Assembly (NCBI GenBank): GCA_051011115.1
Contig: JBPCUN010000087.1
Span: 1-24,875 of the forward strand
DNA length: 24,875 nucleotides
Reading direction: 5' to 3'
From: Profundicola sp051011115
Lineage (GTDB): Bacteria > Bacteroidota > Bacteroidia > Flavobacteriales > Weeksellaceae
The notes under the pieces were generated by a model that made no database searches, was not told the DNA's origin, and saw only the letters and a list, made by a program, of their open reading frames with translations. Positions within the stretch are counted from its first letter, which is position 1; the number at the start of each line of letters is the position of its first letter. Positions 6,098 through 11,809 of the stretch are shown in pieces. The translations under genes were made by a program, and so were the position numbers.

Positions 6098-6253
6098 CTA
6101 TTCGTCTTCCCAATCTACAAACGGGTTTTTGAATCCTTTGGCGAAGTCAATAAGTTTAGCCATCAACATGAAGCCGAAAAAGAATAGAAAAATAAGTAGT
6201 AAGCCGATTGCTGCTATAACATCGGAGGGTGTCCACACCATTACGTTTTGCAT
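6098..6253 (-). CDS. Small single-pass membrane protein (51 aa)
   Basis: Reads MQNVMVWTPSDVIAAIGLL, continues through a hydrophobic span (residues about 11-34), then LIDFAKGFKNPFVDWEDE. It begins at ATG 6253-6251, two bases after the TAA of the 6256 gene, and stops at TAG. The acidic end after a single membrane span suggests an Nout-Cin or Nin-Cout anchor protein. No family is recognised. Confidence 0.65.
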   Translation of the reverse strand: MQNVMVWTPSDVIAAIGLLLIFLFFFGFMLMAKLIDFAKGFKNPFVDWEDE

Positions 6254-6255
6254 AA

Positions 6256-6885
6256 TTATTCCTGTATATGGTGTTCAATAGAAAAGGGAGTGACTGGTAT
6301 GCCTGCATCAAATTCATTTTCGTAGGAATCACCCTCAATGCCTAACAATTTTTTAAATCCACCCTCTTCTTTTGTATTAACATCAGCTGTTATGCAAGTC
6401 TCTGGATTGGGCCAGCTCATCACCATGTAGTAATTGCCGTTGCTATGCAAGAAAACCTTACCAGGTGGAAATCGGTTGGGTGTTAGTGGCTCGGTAAACT
6501 CTTTATGCTGAAAGCAATGCTTCTGTTCAAATACTACAAGATTCCCAAAAGCATCTTCGACGGCAACTTCTTTTTTGCTTACACTTATTGCTTTGTGTTG
6601 TTTAGACATCGAAGGGTAAAGTATGCCCGACGAATAAAACTCTTCTCCTTTTTTGACTTGACCATAAATAGTTTCTTTAGGTTTACTTCTCTTCAGAAAC
6701 GTGAAGTTATCTCGATTTAAGTTTGGTGAAAGCATTTCTAATCCTGATTCCTCTAGTGCTGGAATAAGTGTTTTTGATCGATCAAACAAATAAAATTCAG
6801 AGGCATATAGAGGCTTGTATATGGGTAATCCGTATAAAACGTCTCTCATTATTTTATCTAAATCTTTTTTGATTTGATCACTCAT
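6256..6885 (-). CDS. Hypothetical protein (209 aa)
   Basis: Starts at ATG 6885-6883 behind GAGATATT and ends in TAA. It carries an N-terminal helix (DQIKKDLDKIMRDVL) and a long mixed body with FPPGKVFLHSNGNYYMVMSWPNPETCITADV, a beta-rich segment. It lies directly after the Y RNA-like element F, separated from it by a U-run. No family is recognised and nothing ties it to RNA metabolism except position. Confidence 0.8.
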   Translation of the reverse strand: MSDQIKKDLDKIMRDVLYGLPIYKPLYASEFYLFDRSKTLIPALEESGLEMLSPNLNRDNFTFLKRSKPKETIYGQVKKGEEFYSSGILYPSMSKQHKAISVSKKEVAVEDAFGNLVVFEQKHCFQHKEFTEPLTPNRFPPGKVFLHSNGNYYMVMSWPNPETCITADVNTKEEGGFKKLLGIEGDSYENEFDAGIPVTPFSIEHHIQE

Positions 6886-6910
6886 AATATCTCGATATAG
6901 GTAAAAAAGA

Positions 6911-7025
6911 TGTCTTAAAACAAGTTGTGACGTAGGGTAAGACTAGCACCAAGCCTAGTTAGGAATCGAACCTAATCGTTTATTTGACCGAATAAAATTA
7001 ACCTACAATCTTCGGTTTTAAGACA
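6911..7025 (-). ncRNA. Y RNA-like element F with tRNA-like module
   Basis: The minus-strand ends pair perfectly over 11 bp (TGTCTTAAAAC/GTTTTAAGACA). Next to this helix is CGAAG on the 5' side and ACTTG on the 3' side, the same pair seen in elements A-E and in the Ro60-binding helix of animal Y RNAs. Inside lie a TTTATT/AATAAA hairpin, a perfect T-arm-like hairpin TTAGG-TTCGATT-CCTAA (6959-6975) and a D-arm-like hairpin ACTAG-GCTTGGTG-CTAGT (6942-6959), closed by GTAGG/CCTAC. This permuted tRNA-like order is as in bacterial YrlA RNAs. A U-run (TCTTTTTT) follows the 3' end. The 5' end abuts tRNA-Gly. Confidence 0.8.
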
Positions 7026-7026
7026 A

Positions 7027-7097
7027 GCGGAAAGAGAGACTCGAACTCTCATCCTCGGTTTGGAAGACCGACATTCTAACCATTGAACTATTCCCGC
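7027..7097 (-). tRNA. tRNA-Gly (anticodon TCC)
   Basis: A cloverleaf of 71 nt: acceptor GCGGGAA with TTTCCGC (one G-U), D-arm GTTC.., anticodon stem TCGGT/ACCGA with loop CTTCCAA, and T-loop TTCGAGT. No CCA is encoded. It sits directly 5' of Y RNA-like element F, so tRNA 3' processing would create the 5' end of that RNA. Confidence 0.92.
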
Positions 7098-7326
7098 ATG
7101 ATGGAGTGAGTAGACTCCAACATCATCGTCTTTCCGAGGTGTCACGGCACGGCCAGGAACTCCTAACCCTAGTGATAACGCTCACTCCGAAACGGCCCGT
7201 CACGAGGGGCATCTAATACACTCAAGATGAATAAAGTGTATTAGGATCTGACGCCATACCGGTTGAATGGATATGTTCGTCAAACTGATAATAGTTTAAC
7301 TTCAAATTCATGTCAAATGAATTAAG
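7098..7326 (-). other. Structured spacer between tRNA-Gly and tRNA-Arg
   Basis: No gene is seen. On the minus strand there is a series of inverted repeats: AATTCAT/ATGAATT, TTAAACT/AGTTTGA, a 9-bp stem CTAATACAC/GTGTATTAG nested within CGTCA/TGACG, and GGAGTGAG/CTCACTCC enclosing about 70 nt. The last 3' strand can instead pair locally as GGAGT/ACTCC. It may be one or two further structured RNAs; no CCGAAG/CTTG Ro-type pair is present. Confidence 0.55.
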
Positions 7327-7402
7327 TACACCAGGCAGGACTCGAACCTGCGACCTATGGCTTAGAAGGCCATTGCTGACTATCCAACTGAGCTACTGGT
7401 GC
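7327..7402 (-). tRNA. tRNA-Arg (anticodon TCT)
   Basis: Cloverleaf with acceptor GCACCAG/CTGGTGT, D-arm GCTC, anticodon stem ATGGC/GCCAT with loop CTTCTAA, and T-arm GCAGG-TTCGAGT-CCTGC. No CCA is encoded. It reads AGA/AGG codons. Its 5' end lies two bases from the 3' end of Y RNA-like element E. Confidence 0.92.
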
Positions 7403-7404
7403 AT

Positions 7405-7500
7405 ATTGAGTCAAGTGATTAGCATAGGGCAATAACCAAACACAGTCGCGAACGACCGATAGGAATCGAACCTAATTAACCTATACTATTCGGACTCAAT
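7405..7500 (-). ncRNA. Y RNA-like element E with tRNA-like module
   Basis: The ends pair over 8 bp (ATTGAGTC/GACTCAAT), adjoined by CGAA on the 5' side and ACTTG on the 3' side. Inside are a closing helix ATAGG/CCTAT, a T-arm-like hairpin TAGG-TTCGATT-CCTA (7460-7474, sharing 17 bases with element F), a GTCG-TTCG-CGAC hairpin, and a D-loop-like TTTGGTTA. It starts six bases after the Ro60 stop codon and ends two bases before tRNA-Arg, so tRNA 5' processing could release it. Confidence 0.82.
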
Positions 7501-7505
7501 AGTTA

Positions 7506-9053
7506 TCAGAAGTCACCACGAATGAATGACTGAGTGATTGCAGGACCAGAAGCATCAAGGCCAGCGATGTTTAAGATATTTCTATCCTTACCATCACCAA
7601 GTGAGAAATGATTCAATGCAAACGCATGGATGATCATCTTCACATTGGGGTTAACCCTTCGTCGATATTCTTTCAATGACTCCATCACTGATACTGGATT
7701 GCCAGTCTCATTGTCGGTATAGAACACAAAAGCGTCATAATGATAACCCTTTTCTGTTGCATAATCGATCAAGAGATTTGGATTTGTTCCTCCAAATGGC
7801 AGTCGATTAATGAGAGAAAGATCGTTGTATGATGAGTGATCTATTGTGGCCGAATCAAACTTCAAGAGGTGATTGGAAAAACCAAACACATCAACATTTT
7901 GATTACCTTCACCACGCAAGAAACCTTTCACCATAAGGTATGCTGCCTCAAGGCTGCTGACCGGTTTGCCTGAAATACGACTTTGCATAGATCCAGAAAC
8001 ATCCAGACCAATGCAAATCTTCTTGTTTGTCTTTTCGACAAACTTGAATGATGAATCAATCATCGTGTTCATTGCATGAGTGATATCTCGATGAGGTGCC
8101 CAGGTATTACTACCATAAACACCACGACCATCAGCATACGTCTTCATGGAGACGAATGCGTTGAGTGGGTGAATCTTAGCCCTCTGAACATTGTGCTCAT
8201 TAGTCAATCGATTGCACATCATCTGTACCCAATCTCTGTCATTGGTAAGACCTGCAATCGTAAAGCGATTGAGATATCTCATGCTGGCAGTCATTGGCAT
8301 CTTCATTGAGAGGGCACGAAGAACTTCCTCGTCTGTCAATGCAGCTGTAGGAATCATCTCCCATGTCATCTCAAACTCATTGATGTGTTTGATGATGTTA
8401 TTAATATCCTGATTCTTTTGGATATTAATAAATGCATGGATGAGCTTTCGTTCATCACTTGGTGCGTCAGAACGTACAGCCCAACGGATGATGTCGTTCA
8501 CACTTTCTTTCTTGAAGTGAACTTGACGCATGACATCTCGATGTGTCCAACCTGAACGGTTGCGATACTTCAAGAGTTGATATTCAAGCTGATCTGGTGT
8601 CTTCTCTTCATACCATCTACAGATGGTTTTCTTTTGTGAGGAAGAAATCGATCCAAACATCTTCAGGTAGTCCACAAGGGACAGAAGATGTGAGCCAGTC
8701 TTAACGATTTCGTTAAACAGGCTTCGGATATATGACTTCGTTGGAATGTCACCCTTTTGCATAATGCAGGCAAGGGCTGCCAGACTGTACTCCATAGTTG
8801 GAGCAAGCCCCTTGGATGTCACTTCATGAATGGTATTGACCATAGGCATACCATGCCCATCATTGATGAGCTTAAACAGATTGTTGAAGACATCTTTGGT
8901 GATTTGTGTACCTGCCTCATAGAAGTTTGAAGAACTTCCAGTAAACAGAAACCGCCGAAAGAGTTCGAGATCATTTACTGTGTGAGCGGTTCCACCTTGA
9001 TTGGTGGTAACAGTGTTGAGGTTTGCGAGATTGGACTTCATGGTGTTATGCAT
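7506..9053 (-). CDS. rsr: Ro60/Rsr-like RNA-binding protein (TROVE + vWA)
   Basis: This 515-residue protein binds misfolded and Y RNAs in known relatives (Ro60 in animals, Rsr in Deinococcus). The TROVE HEAT-repeat domain spans roughly residues 25-335, with family-typical stretches WTHRDVMRQVHF (about 169-180) and KIHPLNAFVSMKTYADGRG (about 293-311). The vWA domain follows (about 345-515) with a complete MIDAS metal site: D351, S353, S355 (DVSGSMQS), T423 (GGTN) and D447 (YTDNETG). Length matches bacterial Rsr. The start is ATG 9053-9051 behind AAGGAGAAGCCG; the longer frame runs into Y RNA element D. It is flanked by six Y RNA-like elements and three tRNA genes in the same direction, which strongly supports the function. 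In bacteria Rsr acts with 3'-5' exoribonucleases such as PNPase; no such gene is in the window. Confidence 0.95.
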   Translation of the reverse strand: MHNTMKSNLANLNTVTTNQGGTAHTVNDLELFRRFLFTGSSSNFYEAGTQITKDVFNNLFKLINDGHGMPMVNTIHEVTSKGLAPTMEYSLAALACIMQKGDIPTKSYIRSLFNEIVKTGSHLLSLVDYLKMFGSISSSQKKTICRWYEEKTPDQLEYQLLKYRNRSGWTHRDVMRQVHFKKESVNDIIRWAVRSDAPSDERKLIHAFINIQKNQDINNIIKHINEFEMTWEMIPTAALTDEEVLRALSMKMPMTASMRYLNRFTIAGLTNDRDWVQMMCNRLTNEHNVQRAKIHPLNAFVSMKTYADGRGVYGSNTWAPHRDITHAMNTMIDSSFKFVEKTNKKICIGLDVSGSMQSRISGKPVSSLEAAYLMVKGFLRGEGNQNVDVFGFSNHLLKFDSATIDHSSYNDLSLINRLPFGGTNPNLLIDYATEKGYHYDAFVFYTDNETGNPVSVMESLKEYRRRVNPNVKMIIHAFALNHFSLGDGKDRNILNIAGLDASGPAITQSFIRGDF

Positions 9054-9100
9054 CGGCTTCTCCTTGTTGATGCGGTTTGATCGAAACTTGAAGCAAAAAA

Positions 9101-9165
9101 ATAGAGTCAAGTGTTACATATAGCGTGTTAATTTATGAGATTAAGCTATACGTTTCGGACTCTAT
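9101..9165 (-). ncRNA. Y RNA-like element D
   Basis: Terminal helix ATAGAGTC/GACTCTAT (8 bp), with CGAAAC on the 5' side and CACTT on the 3' side of the helix, and an inner hairpin ATAGC...GCTAT. Seven T follow the 3' helix strand, as expected for a Y RNA 3' tail or a weak terminator ahead of the Ro60 gene. Confidence 0.82.
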
Positions 9166-9176
9166 TAGAAATTAGA

Positions 9177-9243
9177 ATTGAAGTCAAGATTATGTCGGTG
9201 GGGTTTAATTTTACAGATTAACCCAATGACTTCGGACTTCAAT
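9177..9243 (-). ncRNA. Y RNA-like element C
   Basis: Terminal helix ATTGAAGTC/GACTTCAAT (9 bp) with GTCCGAAG on the 5' strand and CTTGAC on the 3' strand, matching the Ro60-binding motif of animal Y RNAs. The inner hairpin TGGGTTAAT/ATTAAACCCCA is identical to that of element A over 27 bases (9199-9225 and 9356-9382). Confidence 0.88.
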
Positions 9244-9253
9244 AAAGTGGGTA

Positions 9254-9320
9254 GAGAGCAAGGTAATGCTTATGGGGGGTTTTAACTTTAAAGGTTGTTA
9301 ACCCATCAGCTTCGGCTCTC
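9254..9320 (-). ncRNA. Y RNA-like element B
   Basis: Terminal helix GAGAGC/GCTCTC with CGAAGC on the 5' side and CCTTG on the 3' side. The inner hairpin is ATGGGTTAAC...GTTAAAACCC with a CCC bulge. The same architecture as A and C, with a different stem sequence, indicates compensatory change in the helix. Confidence 0.83.
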
Positions 9321-9333
9321 ACCAAAATTATAA

Positions 9334-9401
9334 ACACTCAGACAAGAAAAAGCAATGGGGTTTAATTTTACAGATTAACCCATTACAAGCGGACTGAGTG
9401 T
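9334..9401 (-). ncRNA. Y RNA-like element A
   Basis: Terminal helix ACACTCAG/CTGAGTGT followed by TCCGC on the 5' strand and CTTGT on the 3' strand (one U-U mismatch inside). The inner hairpin is shared with element C. It is the first element after the promoter at 9415-9445. Confidence 0.78.
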
Positions 9402-9414
9402 GTTTTTTACTCAT

Positions 9415-9445
9415 GTATTATCACTCAAAAATCATGATAATTTAG
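9415..9445 (-). promoter_or_regulatory. Phage promoter variant for the Y RNA/Ro60 unit
   Basis: On the minus strand CTAAAT, 15 bases, then GTGATAATAC. It matches the copy at 10551-10582 closely and the other copies more loosely. It lies between tRNA-Met and the first Y RNA-like element, so it could start transcripts that carry A-D, Ro60, E, the tRNAs and F. Confidence 0.7.
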
Positions 9446-9449
9446 CGAA

Positions 9450-9523
9450 TGTACCAGGCAGGACTCGAACCTGCGACCGACCCGTTATGAGCGGGCAGCT
9501 CTAACCAACTGAGCTACTAGTAC
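9450..9523 (-). tRNA. tRNA-Met (anticodon CAT; Ile2 not excluded)
   Basis: Cloverleaf with acceptor GTACTAG/CTGGTAC, anticodon stem GCCCG/CGGGT with loop CTCATAA, and T-arm GCAGG-TTCGAGT-CCTGC; no CCA encoded. An elongator Met or a lysidine-modified Ile2 tRNA are both possible. A GC hairpin (9527-9542, GCGTGCT/AGCACGC) directly precedes it and may be a processing signal. Confidence 0.92.
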
Positions 9524-9547
9524 AATGCGTGCTGAAGCACGCCAGCA

Positions 9548-9700
9548 TTATCTGCTGCGGATTGCTTTTTCTTTTCCACATACAGTGCATCGCCCGTACT
9601 GAGCGTCAGCACTGCTCTTTGCGAGCTTGTTAAAGACTCGCTGACCTTTTCCATGCAGCCTGTCTTGCTGCTCGTTTTTGCAATCACAACTACTGATCAT
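9548..9700 (-). CDS. Small zinc-knuckle protein (50 aa)
   Basis: Starts at ATG 9700-9698 behind AAGGAG; it overlaps the end of the lipoprotein gene in a different frame. Cys5, Cys7, Cys38 and Cys41 (CDC ... CTVCG) can bind zinc, and a conserved-looking helix lies between (GQRVFNKLAKSS). The longer frame starting at 9823 is a shadow of the lipoprotein gene. The function is unknown. Confidence 0.7.
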   Translation of the reverse strand: MISSCDCKNEQQDRLHGKGQRVFNKLAKSSADAQYGRCTVCGKEKAIRSR

Positions 9701-9866
9701 GCTCATCTCCTTGATCTTGACTAGCATCTTGGTTATTTGTTGATGCATCTTGTGTTGCATCTTGTGTTGCATCTTGTGCCTGATCTGGCTCAGGTGGGAC
9801 TGTTGCAACCGGACATCCAGCAATTAAAATCAGAATAGCGAATACTAATAGTAGTTTTTTAATCAT
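9690..9866 (-). CDS. Small lipoprotein (58 aa)
   Basis: MIKKLLLVFAILILIAGC is a lipoprotein signal with lipobox LIAGC, so Cys18 should be lipidated. The mature part is short and Q/D-rich, with a QDAT repeat (three copies from a 15-base tandem repeat near 9745-9775). The start is ATG 9866-9864 behind AGGAGAACT and the stop is TAG, overlapping the zinc-knuckle gene by 11 bases. Phage lipoproteins of this size include superinfection-exclusion proteins and Rz1-type spanins; no Rz partner is seen, so neither is assigned. Confidence 0.8.
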   Translation of the reverse strand: MIKKLLLVFAILILIAGCPVATVPPEPDQAQDATQDATQDASTNNQDASQDQGDEHDQ

Positions 9867-9873
9867 AGTTCTC

Positions 9874-10077
9874 CTAATTAATTTTGTCTTCTAGCTCGAA
9901 GTGCCTTACCATAGCACGTTCGATATCTCTGTCCATAGCTGGAATGACAAGTATGTCCAGCAAGGGATTGTTTTGTTTTACGGCTGCACTAATCTGTTCA
10001 GTCATCTGTACGATGAGAACTTCAAGTTGCATCTTTTCAATAGTTTCCTTCGATGGTTTGTCTTGACCGAAATTCAT
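9874..10077 (-). CDS. Small helical hypothetical protein (67 aa)
   Basis: Starts at ATG 10077-10075 behind AAGGAGTGGGTTG. The stop TAG is fused to the ribosome site of the lipoprotein gene (TAGGAG). The sequence is helical (KETIEKMQLEVLIVQMTEQISAAVKQ ... ERAMVRHFELEDKIN). No family is recognised. Confidence 0.75.
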   Translation of the reverse strand: MNFGQDKPSKETIEKMQLEVLIVQMTEQISAAVKQNNPLLDILVIPAMDRDIERAMVRHFELEDKIN

Positions 10078-10315
10078 CAACCCACTCCTTGATTTCAGAG
10101 ATATTTGATATGTTCTCTAGATATCCAATCTCTATGTTGTTGTTGTCTACTACCATCTGAACATAGCCATTTCTCCATTCAAGTGGAGGACCATGTTCAA
10201 CCTTATCAATCACTTTCTCTTCAACGAGTAAGAGTCCGTCGTATTCCGTGATGGACTCAAGCGTGCATATTCTCAAGTTGTTGCTCGACAAATTGTTTGG
10301 TTTTGAGGAAGTCAT
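10037..10315 (-). CDS. Hypothetical protein (start uncertain)
   Basis: The frame extends up to 10348, but that overlaps the 10257-10523 gene by 92 bases. ATG 10315-10313 (MTSSKPNN) is proposed and still overlaps it by 59. The protein has a beta-rich core (YDGLLLVEEKVIDKVEHG, GYVQMVVDNNNIEIGYL) and ends with a helix. It ends inside the 9874 gene. No family is recognised; the coding call rests on composition and the continuous gene order. Confidence 0.6.
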   Translation of the reverse strand: MTSSKPNNLSSNNLRICTLESITEYDGLLLVEEKVIDKVEHGPPLEWRNGYVQMVVDNNNIEIGYLENISNISEIKEWVDEFRSRQTIEGNY

Positions 10316-10523
10316 CCTCGTTACTGGCTTTAAAAGATACAGATTCATGTTCGGTATTAATACCGACTATAAACATGAGATTTTTTGCATCTATGTGAAT
10401 ATAGATGATAGTATTGATCCGAACGTAAGAACTACCAATCTTCAAGAATTCTTTACAAGAAGACTTTACGGGCGCATACTCGGAATACTGCCACATGGGG
10501 TTATCAAATTTAACTTCAGTCAT
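10257..10523 (-). CDS. Small hypothetical protein (88 aa)
   Basis: The start chosen is ATG 10523-10521 behind AAAAGGAG, about 30 bases downstream of a phage promoter; the longer frame runs through that promoter. The sequence KIGSSYVRINTIIYIHIDAKNLMFIVGIN ... VSFKASNEDDFLKTKQFVEQQLENM suggests a small PH-like or beta-alpha fold. No family is recognised. Confidence 0.75.
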   Translation of the reverse strand: MTEVKFDNPMWQYSEYAPVKSSCKEFLKIGSSYVRINTIIYIHIDAKNLMFIVGINTEHESVSFKASNEDDFLKTKQFVEQQLENMHA

Positions 10524-10550
10524 ATATCTCCTTTTGGTATGATTTACTGA

Positions 10551-10582
10551 ACTATTATCACTCAAAATATGGATAAATTTAG
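10551..10582 (-). promoter_or_regulatory. Phage promoter variant
   Basis: On the minus strand CTAAAT, 15 bases, GTGATAATA. It shares the GAGTGATAATA form with 9415-9445 and lies upstream of the 10257-10523 gene. Confidence 0.7.
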
Positions 10583-10992
10583 AGTAATTGTTTCGGTGTA
10601 ATTTTAAAGAATAGACTCATTGAGACGTTGAGTATGAAAAGTAAACCTACAAGATCTCTCTTAATAAAGCAAGTCTTTATGTCGGGTAAAGCATCATCAC
10701 AATGAGCAATCTTTGCAACATCTTCTGGTTGATATATCTCAAAGAAATGACGCCTTATATAAGAGAGTGCATCATCATACTTACCGAAGACGGCCTGTAG
10801 TTCCAAGCAACCTCCAGTATTCGTATTCATAAGCACATAAACTTCCCTGCCGGAAATCCATTCCAGCATGGAGTCGTCTTCATCCTCTTGCGTGACTTCT
10901 GAAGGTTCGTTCGTCAAACGAGGGAAAGGTATTCTTTGGTTTGCCTTTCTGTAAACCCAACAGAGTGGTTTATTTGGTGTTGGTTGATCCAA
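10579..10992 (-). CDS. Hypothetical protein (137 aa)
   Basis: Begins MDQPTPNKPLCWVYRK at a TTG (10992-10990) behind GAGGCGG, overlapping the end of dut by 23 bases. The central part YVLMNTNTGGCLELQAVFGKYDDALSYIRRHFFEIYQ is alpha/beta, and the end (LVGLLFILNVSMSLFF) is hydrophobic. The overlap with dut suggests translational coupling. No family is recognised. Confidence 0.7.
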   Translation of the reverse strand: MDQPTPNKPLCWVYRKANQRIPFPRLTNEPSEVTQEDEDDSMLEWISGREVYVLMNTNTGGCLELQAVFGKYDDALSYIRRHFFEIYQPEDVAKIAHCDDALPDIKTCFIKRDLVGLLFILNVSMSLFFKITPKQLL

Positions 10993-11467
10993 TGCCGCCT
11001 CGTGACTCAGTGTCTGGCGGAGTGTATCTCATGAGAAGTTTGGGCGTTTCTACTTCATGTACTAATAGCTGGCAAAAACGTTCAGACTTATCCAGGATTT
11101 TCTTTTTCCGCCTGGTTATGAACATTATAGCCCGTTCATACCAGGGTAGATCTACCTTGATGGCCGCTTTGATAAAATCCTTCTTACCACAGTAATCTTG
11201 GTCGATAACACCAATAGTGTTTTGTAGGGTAATCCCCTTTTTAATTCCTGCCGAACTTCTAGGTACAAGATACGTGACATACCTTTTGTTGGCGTCATCA
11301 GGAATAAGTTTAAAAATAATTCCAGTATCAACTACAGCTTTACCTGTGTAGTCAACCATAACATCATAAGGTGCACGAACATCAATCCCTGCACTCATAT
11401 TGGTTCCTCGTGATACTTCTTGCTCAAACATGGAATAAACAGAAGCATGCATTTGGTTCTTACTCAT
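10970..11467 (-). CDS. dut: dUTPase (dUTP diphosphatase)
   Basis: This 165-residue trimeric-type dUTPase hydrolyses dUTP to dUMP and pyrophosphate, keeping uracil out of phage DNA and feeding dTMP synthesis. All five motifs are seen: AGIDV (26-30), PRSSAG (69-74), GVIDQDYCG (86-94), RFCQ (130-133), and a C-terminal RGGIGST (156-162). In the last of these Ser replaces the usual Phe that stacks on uracil. A basic insert, RRKKKILDK (about 119-127), lies between motifs 3 and 4. The start is ATG 11467-11465, next to the stop of the 11469 gene (TAAGATG) with CGGAGAAC upstream. Confidence 0.93.
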   Translation of the reverse strand: MSKNQMHASVYSMFEQEVSRGTNMSAGIDVRAPYDVMVDYTGKAVVDTGIIFKLIPDDANKRYVTYLVPRSSAGIKKGITLQNTIGVIDQDYCGKKDFIKAAIKVDLPWYERAIMFITRRKKKILDKSERFCQLLVHEVETPKLLMRYTPPDTESRGGIGSTNTK

Positions 11468-11468
11468 C

Positions 11469-11720
11469 TTAGTTCTCCGTTACTTCAAATTGATAAAAAT
11501 GTCTCAGGTCTGTCTCACGCCACAGTGATTCGCACTGCGGACATGCATGGAACCTATCACTATCAAGTTCCTTCGTATTGCACAAGCGTTTGTTAACATA
11601 GTGTTGTTGGGGACAAACCATTACGCTGTACATTTTGACTGCTTTTGGGTTTTCTTCAATAAGGTTCACAAGGTTTTGTGTCTCGTTACTTGTGAGTGCA
11701 TTTTCATAGTAGACTGTCAT
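11469..11720 (-). CDS. Zinc-ribbon hypothetical protein (83 aa)
   Basis: Starts at ATG 11720-11718 behind CGGAG and is immediately followed by dut. Cys36, Cys47, Cys60 and Cys63 (CPQQH ... CPQC) form a probable zinc site. The N-terminal part is helical (NALTSNETQNLVNLIEENPKAVKMY). The -35 box of the divergent primase promoter overlaps its start codon. The function is unknown. Confidence 0.75.
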   Translation of the reverse strand: MTVYYENALTSNETQNLVNLIEENPKAVKMYSVMVCPQQHYVNKRLCNTKELDSDRFHACPQCESLWRETDLRHFYQFEVTEN

Positions 11721-11748
11721 TGACTTACTCCGTCTAGGAAGCTATTAA
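11720..11748 (+). promoter_or_regulatory. Sigma70-type promoter for the primase-helicase
   Basis: TTGACT (11720-11725), 17 bases, TATTAA (11743-11748): near-consensus host-type elements about 60 bases upstream of the primase start. The -35 box overlaps the ATG of the divergent zinc-ribbon gene. Confidence 0.7.
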
Positions 11749-11809
11749 TAAATCCATAGGGGTTATTCCCGATGGCCAACACACAATAACAATTTAATTG
11801 GATTTTTCA

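Noticed and set aside
7101..7187. Class II tRNA in the spacer (GGAGTGA acceptor-like ends, 87 nt)
   Set aside because: Length and ends look right, but there is no T-loop TTCGA, no D-arm and no anticodon stem.
9054..9110. Longer Ro60 reading frame starting at 9110
   Set aside because: It would begin inside the 3' part of Y RNA element D and its U-run, and lacks a ribosome site. ATG 9053 has a good one.
9101..9401. CRISPR-like array from the repeated hairpins between 9199 and 9382
   Set aside because: Only two copies of the inner hairpin are identical, spacing is irregular, and the repeats sit inside longer conserved RNA structures, with no cas genes.
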